From positions 20,410 to 84,409 of the forward strand of contig KN886507.1 in assembly GCA_000934455.1 (NCBI GenBank): a stretch of 64,000 bases of DNA, read 5' to 3'. Shown in pieces: positions 1 to 14,600 of the stretch. How positions within the stretch are numbered: position 1 is the first letter of the stretch; each line of letters opens with the position of its first letter. Both the position numbers and the translations under genes were made by a program. Under the pieces are notes generated by a model. That model saw only the letters and a list, made by a program, of their open reading frames with translations. It did no database searches and was not told where the DNA came from. This DNA is from Apostichopus parvimensis. Its lineage: Eukaryota > Echinodermata > Holothuroidea > Aspidochirotida > Stichopodidae.

Positions 1-23
1 GTTTTTGTTTCCTTTCCGTATAG

Positions 24-283
24 ACATACCAGGTCTGAGTAACCCTGGTGCTGTTCTAGAGTTACAGGCTCAACTTATGGAGGCCCTGCGGGTACAGATC
101 GAGGGCAACCATCGGGTAAACGCCGGGGGTCTCATCAACACCTTGTTTAACCGCATCCAAGATCTCAGGCACATCGGCGCCATGCACCGAGACTTTGTGG
201 CGGGTTGCGCCCAGCGTTGGCCGGACCTCTGCGCCAGTCTGCCAGCTCTCTACAGCGAGATGATGGACATCGCCATGGTGTAG
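24..283 (+). CDS. Nuclear receptor gene A (subfamily NR1), last coding exon, partial
   Basis: Terminal exon of a ligand-activated transcription factor; the rest of the gene lies left of the window. A pyrimidine-rich acceptor ends in AG at 22-23. The exon starts with two bases completing a split codon (phase 1) and reads IPGLSNPGAVLELQ, then a long amphipathic helix, and ends LPALYSEMMDIAMV before TAG at 281-283. Known from the family: the helix 9 to 10/11 region supports dimerisation, and the last helix is AF-2, with LYSEM fitting the hydrophobic-hydrophobic-x-Glu-hydrophobic core that recruits coactivators. The pattern GLSNPGAVLELQ and LRxxxxMH is typical of NR1 receptors (E75/E78/Rev-erb/PPAR side). 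The exon is clearly GC-richer than its surroundings. Subgroup cannot be set without the DNA-binding domain. Its intron phase and position match exon 7 of the second receptor in this window, suggesting a paralogue. Confidence 0.9.
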
Positions 284-927
284 CCCAACGCTATGACAAA
301 GCTGATATCATTACGTATCTACCTCTCCTTAATACAGGCTGAAATCAAGAAGGAAGAAAATGGCCTCCCGGCATTGTTTTTTTGGGGTCGTCGGTTTTGG
401 TGTTCCACACGATGCTGGAATAGAGACAACAGTTGGTACGAAAGCAGAGAGAAGCGAAAGATAAGAGTGGGAATGTGGAGGAAAAATTCAAAGATTTGTC
501 AAAATTTTCAGTTCGTCATTGTCACTGCAGTTCCTGCTCAAAGAGTTGCACGCTTCATACCAAAGAATATGATCCATTTTCATCAGAGATTTGCCCTAAA
601 TGAAAAGTGAAAAAAATGAATTCTACGAGATAATAAAGTAGAAAAGGTGTCACCATCGAAAACCTTCATGCATTTTCATAGAGATGGTTTGACATTTTCT
701 GATGCACGAGAAACAAAAGTTGCCTGGATGGAGACTTTTGCCCAGTGATATCAAAACCAACGAATCCATATCACTGAGTCTGCGAAAGAACTTTTCGTAC
801 GCTCGTATACGATCGGATAGGGCGGTGCTTCTTGTTGTCAGTTGTGTCCATGAGTCACCGCAACGTGAGGAAAGAGAAAAATGTTTGAAAACCATCCTTG
901 CCACAATTTTTGGAAATTGGCAATAAA
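284..927 (+). other. Probable 3'UTR of nuclear receptor gene A
   Basis: Sequence directly after the stop codon, without credible coding potential. Canonical AATAAA hexamers lie at 632-637 and 922-927; either could set the 3' end, and the true cleavage site is not visible. Open frames here are short and show no known domain. Confidence 0.5.
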
Positions 928-3900
928 AGGCCAGTAGGTTAACAGTAATGCAATGGGTTGATAATTTTTTAACTCAAGAAGCAAAAATATAATAATCATA
1001 GTATTTGATATGATGAAAGAGAAAAATGTTAACCCTTTACATTGTGTTAATATAGCAAAATATGTCAGTACCTTTAATATACAAAAATGAGAAAATCTGA
1101 CACTTAGCGTTTCAACGGCAGGGATCTAAAATCTTTTTACTTCTTATCTTTTCTTATTTTCCCTTCTATTTGTTGTCTCTTTTAAAATTTTTCCTTCTTT
1201 CCTTTCAAGATATCTATAGAAAGCAAGTTTCTGGTGCGTTTCAGAGGTTTATAATCATTTTTTGGGTCTTTTCTATATCTTTTGTGCACATGACTACCTC
1301 CTTTATTATAGCACAGGAGTCAAAAAAAAAAGAAAAAAATGTTTTAAAGAATTTTAACTTTTTGATCAATTTCAGAATAATAGTACCTCCAGAGAATTTG
1401 AATAATAAGAAAGGTATGCCATTTGAATTATTGTTGTTGATATCAAACAAGTTAGTTGGGCAAAACTTTCAAGTTAATGCCAACTTACTTGGTTTAAAAA
1501 GTAGAAAGGAGTGAACAACCTTGGTAAATCTAGGATTTCTTATGGAGCCAAAGTGAGAAAAACGAGGGCAAAAGAGTATGTGTCCAGATTATGACAAACG
1601 TGTCCATCTTGAGAGATTTATATGCCAGTGGCGGTCACTATATTCTAAGAGCATTTATGGGTTTTTGTATCATGCAATGAAATTAACTAAATATGTTGGA
1701 ATCTTTAGGGTAAGCCTAAATTAAATTTAATGATCCTTCCAATTGTACGAAATCAAGAGTTCGATGACATTTTGAATCGGTTATATCTTTCGTCAGTTAC
1801 AGACAATAATAACTGCAAATGATATAACGTCGAGAAAACGTAGGAAGTTTTTGCTTTAAATGTTGTCAAAAATGCAACGCGGGTTTTAATTTAGTAAGAT
1901 GCTATGATATATATGAACTTTAGCCTGAACCTTAGATATCGAAATTTCTGTTTTTGAATTGAATCTCAGCTCAATTAGGAATGTGGCTGATTGATGAAGA
2001 AGCTATGTGCCACCTCCACCATGTCATTTTGATTGGTTCTTATTTATGAGAGCAAACTACACCCGAACCATGTGTGATGCATCCGCGAAAAATCCTGTAC
2101 TGTTACGCTCAACCTGAACAAATGAAATGGTGGGGTTGTATTTGCTCATGATTATTATATAGCTAATTCTTTAGTCGCAGAGTGACCCTAATAGTGCAAG
2201 GGGTTTCTATTTATTTGACAAGATTCATGTTTGATTGCTTTTTAAGAAATAACAAGGACAATCAATGTTTGCTTTTTAAAAGGATGATAATGAGAACTTT
2301 TTTTACCCATCATGGGTGGGGATGGGAATTTTCTCTCTTAATCATTGTTTAATGAAAACCTTATCTTTTGTCTGAATAATTGGATCAGAAAGACTCAGAA
2401 AACCTAAAGGAAATCTTTTAGATTAATTAACTAATTAATTATTTAATTAACGATTTGTAGTAAAATGCCAGCAGTTTTGTGATTTTAGGTTTACAACTTA
2501 GCATTAAAATTCTGATAAATCATGTCTTCAATTTGTTAATGCATATCATTCTGGACCATTTATTGCTAGGAAAAAAAATATTTGCCAACTTTTTAAAAAA
2601 TGAAATATTCTACAACTTTGCATACTTCTCTCACTCAGAGGACAAATGTGCTTCCTTGAAATCATGAACTCCATTAACAGCGGGCTGATTATTATTATCA
2701 TTTAACCACTTCTTGTTTTGAGTTTCTGTTTTGGTCATTTTCCATAGTTCCCATAAATTGTAATTTACACAAAAGAATACTGCTGAAATGGAAATCAACA
2801 GTTGTGTTGAATTCTTAATATTACTTTTATAGTTTGATGTTGCCCATTACGTCTTCAGTTAACATAGCTATATATGTACTTACTTACACTCAACAGAGCA
2901 AAGGACAAGGGTGGGTGGGGGAGGGGGGCGTGGGGTGGGGGCAGTAGGAGTAGGGGTAGATAGGGTCAGATAAGGGTGATGATATGGAACATTGTTAGAT
3001 TAAACCAAGAAAGTAAACTGCCATTTCATTTACCTCATATTGTACTTTATACTGCTCTCTCTGAACTACTGTTAACACAAACACTCCATTTCTTGTGCAC
3101 AAAACATTTCTTCAGGGTTCTTTTTTTTTAAAGAAATAGCTTATGGAAAAAAATAAAGGAAACATTTTAATTATAGTTTACTATCAGTGGTGATAATGGT
3201 GTCTTGTTGCATTAAGCTTTGTAATGGTCAGGGAATAGGACAAAATGCTCTTTGCTTAGAATAGTTCTATCAAAATTTAGAGAGAAAAGGAAAAGGAAAA
3301 AAAAAGAAAAAAAAAATTAAGACTTTTCTTCCATTTCAGAACTGTACCTCATTTCTACAGGTATTTACTTTTCATAAAGAAATACGCTTCTTTTTATTCA
3401 ATTGTTATTATTATTATTTTTTTTAATCATTCAATTTCTTATATGAAGGAACTGTATTTTGTAAGGTATAGTGGAACCGATTCTACCTCATGTCAGGATT
3501 GAAGAGTATGTGTTTCTTTTTCTTATTTTTTTTGTCCCCGAATGGTTTCAAAATATTCCACATCAGGGGGTGTTTTAGTTTGTTTTTTCTTTTTGCTTTT
3601 TTGGCTTCTTAGGTTTTTTTTTTTTTTTTTTTTTTTTGGGGTTGGGGGGGTGGTTTGTTTAAGTATACCATGTGATCTGAAGTCCCAGTGGTCATTAATG
3701 GTCACTGACTTCCAAATTTTCTGTAGAAAATCTGTTGCTTTCTTGAGGCTTTTGTCCCAAAGAATTTTGGACATAAAAAGGGATTCTATGGTCAATTATC
3801 TTAAGTATATTAAATACAGAAATGGATTTATATACACATAAATCATGAATATATTAATTGACCACAAATGATCGGTAATTTTGAATGAGGTAATGTTGTG

Positions 3901-4167
3901 TACTCACACCAGGCTGTATTAGAAAATGTCATCAACCATAATTTTCTGTGAAAAAGTTGCCCACTGTTAAAGATTTAGTACCGGGGCAAGGGGGGTGGGC
4001 AGGGGGGGAGTATGTATCGATGAGGTAAACGGTTAACCTAACAGTCTTTGGTTTAAACAATTTGTTTGATATACTGACTTTAATCAAATAACTGAACGGA
4101 TATTCTGATGTGCAATTTTGAACATATGTAAACATTTTTGTGGTTACAATTTATTCCATGAGTATGC
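928..4167. other. Intergenic, no gene seen; G-rich tract at 2908-2950
   Basis: AT-rich intergenic DNA with homopolymer runs of T and A. The only feature of note is a run of at least five G-tracts at about 2908-2950 on the + strand, able in principle to form G-quadruplexes. A T-run and G-run lie around 3614-3652. No exon, RNA gene or classifiable repeat recognised. Confidence 0.5.
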
Positions 4168-4176
4168 ACTAATACC

Positions 4177-4377
4177 AGCCAGTTGGGACAATTTCCTAAT
4201 GCTACTACCTCTCTAAACTGTCCTCCCTTAGCATGCTTCAAAGCACTCGTATTGACAGTACAACAGTTCCTAACCTTGATCTTATGGAAACATATTCATA
4301 GTGTTCATTCTGACACTATGGTTGCTCTGAAGCGGAATACGACACTACAGTATAGAAACAATTGTCCCAACTGGGTG
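4177..4377. mobile_element. MITE, 201 bp, with 9-bp target duplication (Mutator-type candidate)
   Basis: Non-autonomous DNA transposon. The flanks are exact direct repeats ACTAATACC (4168-4176 and 4378-4386). Inside them the ends are inverted: left has CCAGTTGGGACAATT from about 4179, right has AATTGTCCCAACTGG ending at 4375. An internal hairpin with arms CATAGTGT/ACACTATG lies near 4297-4320. No coding capacity. A 9-bp duplication is typical of Mutator-like elements (9-11 bp); hAT elements give 8, so superfamily is an inference. Confidence 0.75.
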
Positions 4378-4386
4378 ACTAATACC

Positions 4387-5550
4387 ATCATTTTATTTTT
4401 TCTTGTTTTACAAGAAAAGTATGATTCGAACATGTCATCTTATCTTAATTAAGAAACCAGTTAGCAAGTTAAAAGATTATCTTTTAATTTGTAAAACAAG
4501 TCTCGTTCTTTTCCGTAAAATGGCTTTGTTCTAAATTCCTTTCTTTTTATTTCTGCAACTATCAAACTGCAAACACCGCTGTATCTTGCGCCTATCAATC
4601 CCAGCATGCATTTGACCCGAACTATCCAGTTTAGGAATCATGAAAAGAGGGCCCGTGCACAGAAAGGAAGGGAGGGTACCATCTCAATTAACTCTGAATT
4701 TTTGGTAACCCATAGTTTCAAATCATGACTGCCATTTTAAAATAATTAATATCCATGGTTATTTTCACTGCCCTCGCCCTATTAATTCTTATCCATGATC
4801 CTGCTTCACTAATATCATTATGTTGGTTGTATTATAAATGAATAATGTTGCGTAATATTGGGCTCTCAAAAGTAGCTTATCAAATCTTCATGTACTTTTG
4901 CTACATTTTGAACAATCTTTATTCAAAGTCTCACAAATTTCTATGGCTCTCAGAAAATGCTACGATGGGTATTGTTAGAAACATTAACCTGATAGTCTTC
5001 GAAAAAACTTTAAAACTAGATGGGAAAAAAGAAAACAGGTCGCTGACAGTTTGAGTTGCAAATTGCATAGAAGGCAATCCTACATAAAATATAAAAGCTG
5101 GTAGTAGGAATGGTCTATTGCTTTAAGGGAATCTGAACAGAATTGGCAAGAAAGAGAGGAGATCGGATCTGTTCGATTTTAGGACAAGAATCTGACGTAT
5201 CTTCTTTCCCACATTTTTGCTCTTTTTTTTTATATTTACTAGTTTACAACTTAGTTTTGTTTTAGAAAAGAATTGGTGACTCTATAATGTAAAACCAAAT
5301 AAATTAGTTAAATTTTATGAGAAATAATTGTTACAGTTGTCAATGGCCAGTAAAGGGATGGTAACTTTATGTTGTATGGTTTGTTTAAATCTTTTTTTGT
5401 AATTATTATTATTATCTTATTCCAAAGCAGCTGGGTTTTACCTTTAATTATTTCTTTTGTTTACCTCTCGAATAAAGTGTCCCCCGTTTGTTTGAAGTTT
5501 GTCTGAATTATACCCTCAGTAGCTCCTCAATAATTAGCACCAACAAAAGA
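4387..5550. other. Intergenic, nothing recognised
   Basis: AT-rich sequence with only short open frames and no repeat structure that I could see. Confidence 0.5.
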
Positions 5551-5677
5551 GAATGTGGCTAGGCCTCTGTTTACTAACACACAAACAGCCACAAAATCAG
5601 GTTATGATCATAGTTAACTTCAAATGGAATGTGGCTAGGCCTCTGTTTACTTACACACAAACAGAGCCACAAAATCA
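5551..5677. repeat. Direct duplication of a ~50-bp hairpin unit
   Basis: Two nearly identical copies (5551-5599 and 5627-5677), 76 bp apart, begin GAATGTGGCTAGGCCTCTG and end CCACAAAATCA. Each can fold on itself: TGTGGC and CTCTGTTT pair with AAACAG(AG) and GCCACA around an ACACAC loop. No coding sense. Confidence 0.7.
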
Positions 5678-5689
5678 AAGTACATATAC

Positions 5690-8600
5690 AGTGTCTGTGT
5701 ATCATGAGGAGGCTGTTTGGCTACTAACTATAAATAGAGCCCAGTTTAGGCAAATCTATTGATGTGTTAATGCTTTGTTTTCCTGCCATAAAATTTCTCT
5801 ACACTCATGCTTGCTTGTAAATTTCCAAAATCATATTTTGGCTCGCTATTTTGATTTCCCAATCGTCTTCTTTTACTCATCCCCAACTCCTCTTTTGCTT
5901 GCTTATCTTGCATAGTTTGATTTGTACTCTTCAAAGTTTCACTCCCTCCCAAAGCAAATGTTGCTAGGTTTCCTACCATTATCTGTTAATTTTCAAACAA
6001 GTGAGATTTATTGCATTTGATATTGGGAGTGTAGAGTACAGTAGAATGATGTCTTCTGTTATGGACAGGTAACTAAGGAAGGGGGTGGAGGGGGGGGGGG
6101 GATTTATTCATTCATTGTATCAAGAAGATACATTTCAATCGTACAAAATATTCTGTTAGTCCTACAGAAGCCGATTTTGTTTCCAGTGTTAGTATCCCCA
6201 AGTAAGGTCACTTCTTCAATGCTTCAGACCCACAGAAAGTCTCTTTGTCTTCAACATAGACATTACCATCACTTGTATGAGGGATTCTTCTATCCCTTAA
6301 AATCATAATCTAGTCTTGTAAATTTGCATTTTAAATACCGGGGCAGACCTTTGAAGTTGTAAAGGGTACCCAGTAGCTCTTTGTGTTAGTGGGGAATACT
6401 TTCAATGGTAATACTGTTAGATCTTCTGGGAAGTAGAATAGATTTTTCATGCAAAGTTTTTTAAGATTAAGACAACAAGCTGATGTAAAACTCAGCTGGT
6501 ATTGTCTCCCATATATGCTAGAAAGTGAAATAATGGTCACCATCTTCAACTCATCAACAAGCAGTCCTCGAAGCAATTTTTCTTAACCTGGAGATATCTT
6601 ATATTGTCTAACGTGAACACTCTTCAACTTCTAAGAAGAATTTTGGCATCTGCAAAACTCCAATAAAGTAATTTTGAAACTTTTTCATGCTTCCAAATTA
6701 AGGGAGGGTGGGGGGGGGGGGGCTACACAGCATATGACCTTGCTTACCACCCATCCAAAGTGAATAGAATCTTTTCATTAGGAACTAGTGAATATTTGTT
6801 CGACTTTATTCTTATATTGTCTTTGTGTTAATGTAGGGAACCTAGCAACAATTCTGACATCTTTTTTTCCCTATTTTTTTCTTCTTTTTTTTCAATTTAA
6901 TCAGCTTTACACCAAAGTGTGCTTGTGTGTGAAATTTACTGGTCTTTCGTTTGTCATGAGGGTTTCCTCCCCTTTGCAAAAATTGGGAGAGTCCATGCTG
7001 GCGAAAGAACCTTATACCAGTGCACTGAAATATTAAATGAAGAGTAGTGTATAGATGATGGTGAGGACTTAGCTGAGTCCAGGTTTTATGAACCTGAACT
7101 TGCTTTAAGTATTATCACCAATAAGGGCATTTGACTTTATATCGTACTTTCAATTTGTGTTAACTTCCTCGGTTTAATAGAGGATGAACGGGTAGCGTGA
7201 GTGAGGGGGTTGGTGGGTTGGGGGCTATTCTCTTGCTGTCATCGTAGTTTCGATGACAGCCCAATATTTGCCAGTACTCATTTCACTCTTTCAAAAGTTA
7301 TTAACCAGAAAGGGGTTAGGGGGGGAGGGGTTGAGGAAGAGGTCTAACTCCCTCAAATCCTTGACCAGATATTAGGGGCATTACTATGTAACGCACAACT
7401 GTCCCAGGGATAAGGGCAAAATTCCTGACCAGGGAGATTGTTATAGCTTTTGAACATTTTGTCAGATTTCAGCATCTTTCTATGGAATACTGCCAGCATT
7501 GAATTAATTAAAGCATCAAAATACTGTTAGATTGATTATATTGCTCCTAATATGCAAAAAAATGCTCAAATATTCTTTACATCATATCTAAATACTGAGT
7601 GGGCTGGTCACCTGACAGAATTTTATTGAAATAAAAGACTGTTCAAGTGATGATGGAATGGAGAAGAAAATAAGTGTGGAAATATTTATAGTTACAATAA
7701 TGAATTCACTATAGGTAAATTAAATTCATCCTTATGTGTCTGTATATGAGGGATTGGGCTAATTTTATCTTTAGTTTGGGATATTTTCCATCTGCATTGT
7801 CGAAAAAAAATTTATAGTAGAGTTTTCAGAGTTTACTTCGACCATTAACAAACTGGGGGTGGCTACTTTATTTCAAGGAAAAATGTAGGTCTACGATAAC
7901 TAAGAGGGACAGGTGGGGGGGGCGGAGGAGAATGGCTAAGGGTCACAGGAGCAACAAAATTAGTGAACGTATTGGTTCCTTTCGAAATTCATAGGAAGAA
8001 GTTATAAGGGTGCTATTTTTCCCAATTTTGAAATTAACTCTTTTCTATGCAAAAAACCAAATCATTTTGTTTCTCAAAGTCACAGAGGGCATTACCATAT
8101 CAGTTATATATTATAGCTTTTGCTATATTTATTAACATCATTTGTGAAGTATCAAATTTTCTCTACTTTTACTGTACGTCAGATTTTACATCAAGTTTAG
8201 CTATATCTTTCTTCCAGACTCAAACAAAAGTTTTGACTGTTAATTTGGTCCTTAACCAAAAGTTTGTCTTGAAAAGAGTAAGAGAAAACACAAAAAACTA
8301 TGAAGGTTAAAAGTTAATTGGATAGGGAGCAGATGATAATTAGATAACCATTTAAGTTGTTGGAAACAAAGAAGAACAGATTTCTTTTTCTGCGATTTGT
8401 GACTCGAGAAGAGTTCAATGAACTCTCTCTTGTAGTAAAACACACAAACAGAACCGCTCGTGCTGACCAATTCTAAAAAAGAAAAGTAGTAATAAAGCAA
8501 TGCATGCTATCGAAATTGCTGAAAGTAATACCCTCATGTTATTTACTTTGCTAAACGTGAAAATGTAGGTAATCGGAAACTGAAGGGCAGGGCAGTTTAG

Positions 8601-11600
8601 ATGTGGACTTTGACTTTTAATTGTTGATTTGCATAATTAAAGAATCAATCTGTAAGACAAACTTCATGAAGTATTTTATTAAGTGATTCAGTTGCGTATT
8701 TCAGTACAATTCTAACAACTTTTAACAAACCTAACGATGTTATCGTTTGTTTTTTTTATTTGTTTTTTTAACTTCTTTTTATTAAAATTTACAAAGGTAA
8801 CCACAAAAATGTTTATAGTATGTTTAAAATTGCACATCATGTGTTTGAAATTAATGTTACTTACGATATAAGTTTAGATGGTATAGGGTTATCCCAAAGT
8901 TTGCTCTTTTTGGTAAATCTTTTTGCAATTTTAAAAACATTTTCTCAAAGGTAGAAAAGGCCATGTCTAAGAATTCCTGTAGCTTGAACACAAAGATCTA
9001 TTTTCATCTGTAGCCCACTGTTAGAAAATTTTGTAAACTCGACCATTAATGACAGTATTTTTTTAAAGACCTTTATAACCCCACATATCTGTACAATTTG
9101 TATTATCTTGCCCTGGATAGCTTATTAGGTTGTTTATTATGCCAAACTGCTACAATTGAAATATTTCACATATCTTCCTGGAGGCAAAAAAAGAATGAAA
9201 CCAAGGGAAAATAATTATAATGAGAGATGAATGCTTTCATTCCAATCTGAAATAACAGTTGTCATTTTAAAAGAAAAACTGATTTAAAAAAAAAAGGGGA
9301 GAAATAATTTTGTTACAACATTTTATCATTCAAATGACCGTGTTTAACAATGGGTTTTTTAGTTTTAACATTTTTTTGTAACAATTAATTGTATAAGGAA
9401 ATTTTGTATTTTGATAAAAATGTAAAACTTTGAAAAGTATCTTGCCACGATCACTGAATTGCACAGGTCTCTACGCAACAAACCATGTAGATTTTAGCAA
9501 ACACTTTTTACGTTGTTAAGTTTGAAGGGCATATGGGTTGTCAGGTAAACGTTTCTTTGTTTAATTTTACCTCAGTATTAATGAATATTGTGTTAAGCAT
9601 TTTTTTCAAAAGTTTTTCCTGAGTTGGGTTTTTGGTTAAATAAAAAACCAAGAAATATGTGATATTGCCTTATTAAACCTGACATCTTGGCTTGAGAAGG
9701 TATCCAAGTGAGCATGTCATGCAGAGATGCAGATTCTCACTAGATACTGGAAGGGTTTGTCCCATGTTTATACAAGTATATTGTCATAATTTGGAGATGG
9801 ATAAAGGTGGCTGACATGGACAAAAATAAAAAAATGCCAGGAACCAGGAGAAGTTCTATTAACTCAACAGATTTTCGTTGTAGTAACATGAGCCAATATG
9901 GCTGACATTTCCTATTTCCCATCTCCCAACGTTTTGTGAATCTTGATGATTTTTGAAATGGTTTTTCCTAGGTAGGTGAGAAGCCTCTTCAAATTTCATA
10001 GTAGATGAACACTTGCATATATTGTTTTTAAAACAAACTGAAAGGTTTCCTGTTACACTATATTTGACGAATAAATTAGAATTTGGAATCATTGTAAATG
10101 ATTGACATTCGAAACGCTTGTTGTCATGAAAACGTCACTATGATCTTACATGACATTTGGTTGTTAAGAATGGCTGAGTGGTTGAATATGTGAATGACTG
10201 TACCTACGTATCCCTAAAATAAAGGGCAAAGCGAAAAACATATATTTCTTTTATGGATGTCAATATGACTTTATGGCATTCTAGATAAGTAAAGAAACGA
10301 TCAATTCAGTGGATGGCAGCATCATTTATTTTGTGGCATATTCATTTTTAAAATACAACTTGAATCTCAAGACAAACAACATAATCAGAAGAGGTCAATG
10401 GTTGGCTAGACCGTTTTTTTTTTCATTAAGGTTTTTAATGTCATCATGGTTATAAAATTTGAAGAAATTGTGTCATCTACAAAAGCAAGTGAATTGAATT
10501 CAGTTATTAAAACCAGTACATCAGATATGTGTAGTGATAAGCTCTTGCCACATTGAATGAAATTTCCTCACCAAACATTGCTTGTGTAACAAGCAATGAC
10601 AAGACATAAAGGACTTCAAAAGTCACTATAAAAAAAACAGTCAAACTCTGAAATGGCATCCTAAACCTCAACAGATTTTTTATTTTTTTTATTTTGGTTT
10701 TGCATCTTTGTAAAAATGATTGATTAACTCTAGCTAACATGTCTTTAACTATGTCATTAGTTTCGCCGATACATACGTCATTACCTTTGCCACGAAGACA
10801 ACTTGAGAACATTAGACACACACACACACAACTTGATCAGAACTTGCCATCTTTGCCTTTCTAAGATCTACCTTGCCAGGAGTATGCATTCATTGTCAGA
10901 GAAGGACATTTTGCTGGAGCAGAGACAGCCTATATCTCTTTTTTGTCTCAGTTATTTTGTAAATGACAGAACTCCATTCGGTGAAGATATGAATAGAGTT
11001 TTTTTTTGTTTCCATTAATTTTTTGTGAAAAGTACGCTTTACGAACATTCGGAAACTACTGATTACTTACTGGTAGTACATCATTTTAATAGCTATAAAT
11101 GGTTTAAGGCAACCCTTGAGTATTTCGAATATTTGATACATCTTGTTTGGCTACCTCAGTAGACGTTCTTAGAAATCTTTTCATCCTTAATGCCATCGCT
11201 ATAAAGAAATGGCACTGCATGCTGTAGCATCTACAGTCCTGTAGAATGTATTGCATTAGTAGTGTTTTAGTATAACTTTTGTTGGCAGGATTGGGGGGGA
11301 CACCCAAATGTTGTTGATGCCATCTTTGGAAGATGGGGCTGTGGTACGTACAGTAGTGAACCCCAACGGGAGGTTTTTATCAAGTAGAGAGCATTTTGAT
11401 GGTGAGGATTGTTACAAGTAAGTTTTTAAATGGTCATTTTTTTAAAGCTTTGGTTCTTAGGTTGAAGAATCTTGTCAAGAACTGCAGACTCAGGGAAATT
11501 AAAACTACAAGATTGGTGGAGGTCCTTCATATTATTGAAGGGAACTTTTCTTTTTATAAATATATATATATGCATATGAAAAAGGCATTTCATGTTGTTT

Positions 11601-14600
11601 AGTGTAACGGTAGTGAAAATAGTGTAGATGTTTACGTACGGAGGGTTAATGCATGTCTGTGCTTCCAAAGATGCTGTGAATGACTGCCTCTTCGTCATTT
11701 TTTGTAACGATTTCTTTCTTCTTTCCTCCCCGTACAAATTTGATTCTTGGTTTATCTGAAAGATGATAAAATTTGGGTTGAGTCAAGGGCATTGTTAATA
11801 ATCATGATTGATTAATCAACAAGAGTTCAGAAACAATGTTTCTATTTACTTCTTCTTCTTACTTAGTATTCTCAGGTATGAATATGTTGTGATATGCATG
11901 TTCATAGTGACTTAAGTACGCATATTTGTATCATGGCCTCACTAAAGGGGAAAAAAGTCATCTTTCTTAACGTATTGGTCAGTATGTATGTCACCCCAGT
12001 ACCAAATGGTTGATACCCCAAAGTCTTTTTAATAATTCATTACTTAAATGTTTCTATGGTATAGTCGGTTGCCTATAAAATCTTGGTGTAATGCACATTG
12101 AGTAAAATATTGCAGGTATTGTATTTTAACTATTACTTTATCAATCTATTCCTTGCCAATTTTCTCGGCTATGTTGTGAGAGCTTTTAAACCTATGATAC
12201 ACTTGACAGAGATTTTAAAATGCTAATATGCGATGCATGCTATGTGTTCGAAACGAATGGATTGCTTTAGGGTACCATCAGCTTTAGTCAAATTATATAG
12301 TGTCCATTACAAGCTGCAAAATATGACATGCGGAAACTGGTATTCGAGTTATTTTGTAATTATCTGCTGCTAATGCTCAGTTTGTCGTAAGTCGATGAGA
12401 TAATCAGACCTACCTGCTACACAACATTGTCAAACATTAAATGGTTTGGGCATTTTACCAGGACTGGTTTTGTCAGGTGCCTGTAGTGTGATAACGCAAT
12501 GTACCTGCTGCAATACTTTAACCTCAACGATACCAAGTTGGAATGTGTTGTCAAATTGGTTTCAGTACCACTGCAAGTTAACATGCTTGCTTTAAGACTT
12601 GGTCTTTATTGTTGAGTGGTCTTATTGCATAACCAAGACATGTCTCATTATTTTATGTATAACTAAATAGAGTTATCACACCAGCTGCAAGACACGGTCT
12701 TAGCTTGGTTTGGTCTGAGTGTACCACCAACACTAGTTTCTACATCATCAAACTACCTGATGACTTTAAACCATGACAACAGACATGATGTGATGAAACC
12801 GTTCATGTGATCAGTACCTCTATGGCAAACTTTCTTCAAGATGCTCTGATTGGCTAATTTTGTGTAAAAGGAAGTTACAACAAACAATTTGTCAAGTTTC
12901 CGTTATGAAATATCCCCAATTAGCCTATGCAATGAGTCAGTCCCAGGTGTGGTTCAGATTTCTCAGCATATTTTGGCTATTTTTGGAGTATCTATTTGCA
13001 TGGTAATGAAAAAATACTGTCACAAATCATTGTGTTTACAAGTTTACCAGTGAGCAATGCCAGTTGTCACTGAAGTTTGATATCATCAAGCAGTCCTTCT
13101 TCTCGTGTCATTTTAAAGTCCCTTCAAAGAATTCATACTGGGAATGGCAGCTCCCTGGATTAAGTAATTTCAATACTATTCCTGATTTTCTCAGAGTTAC
13201 AAACTTTTAGAAGTTGCAACAGACACAGAACATCCCACCATCCTTCCTCTATTCCTTTTTTCAAACCTTATTGAAAGTCTTAACCAATCGAGAAAAGTCT
13301 CTAGTAAATAAAGTTGGGATTTTATAGGTGTATGACAATTTGTAATATATTTAATGTGTGTGGTCTTTCAGGTTTGGTATGGTGTCTGTCTAACACTTAT
13401 TTAGGTTCCATGAGGTTTCAACGTAATTGGTCATTTTCTTATTGGCATTACATATTGGCCTACTCTCTCAGTAGTAGCACTGATATTTACAAAAGTTGAT
13501 TCCTTTCCTAGGAGAGGCTTACCTAGTTCATATTTGCCATACTATGTGAAGGAAGTATCCTTCCTCTTGCAGAAGCTAAAATCTCAGAATAGCAAGTAAG
13601 CAGTATTCCTGCTAATTTTGCATACTTTTTCATATCTTTGTAGTCTACCTTGATCACGTGAATGGGCTTCATGCTATATTATGCTTTGTCAATTCGATGG
13701 CTCCAATCACCCACCGGACTTCAATCGCCACGTGGCAAGTCTTCAGGCTGTCAAGATTCAATGTGATGGAAGATATCGACATTGCCTAACATGTTAAGTG
13801 TGTACAGTTAGATTAGCCTAAGCATTAGTAAAGGAAACTGTTTACACAATAACTATCTCATGTTAGCAGCATTCCTAGTTTCATCATAAGTATAAAACAG
13901 TATTTACCTAAAACACAAACAGTTTGAAAGACAGCCACCATGCTTAACTTGATATTCCTCTAAAATCCCAACCATTTTTTCAAGCTATAAAAGTTGCCAA
14001 AGAGTTTTCTATAGTAGTATATAACTGGGGTTGTGTGGGGTTATAAAGTAGTTGTACTCTACCAGTAGAAACCAATAGAGACTTTAAAAACTAAGTTTGA
14101 AAAGATCTGTAATCTCATTCAGGTTTTTTTTTTGGCTTTCTTATTTTCATTTTCTTTTGTCAAAAATTATGTTGAAAGATATTTCAAGAGTATCAATATT
14201 TTTTTTCTTCTTCAGACTTTATATTTGTGAACTTTACATGCAAATGATTGTAACATGTATAATGTTTAAGCTGTATATAGTTTCGTATCCCATTGGATTT
14301 TCAATCCTCATAATTTTTTTTTCTTTGTTCTTTTTGCTCTTTTGAAGTTATTCCCAGTTTGCATTTTATGAAATTTGTTCTATTTTCCAAGTTACTTTTC
14401 CCTCTCCCCAATAATAAGATATGAAGCCTACCAATCATCATCTTCTCTTTAGGCAAAATGAGCAGAGAGAGAGACTTGGCAGTAATCAGTTTTCTCACTG
14501 ATGTTAGATGCAAATCGCATTTTAAGGGTGCACCTATATAATAAGTATTCTGTCCCATTCATACCTCATGAAATTGAGGTAATGTGAACTCTTTCGTTTT

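Noticed and set aside
10507-10827. A 106-codon minus-strand frame with a hydrophobic segment
   Set aside because: AT-rich codons, no recognised domain, no splice signals; within chance for this composition.
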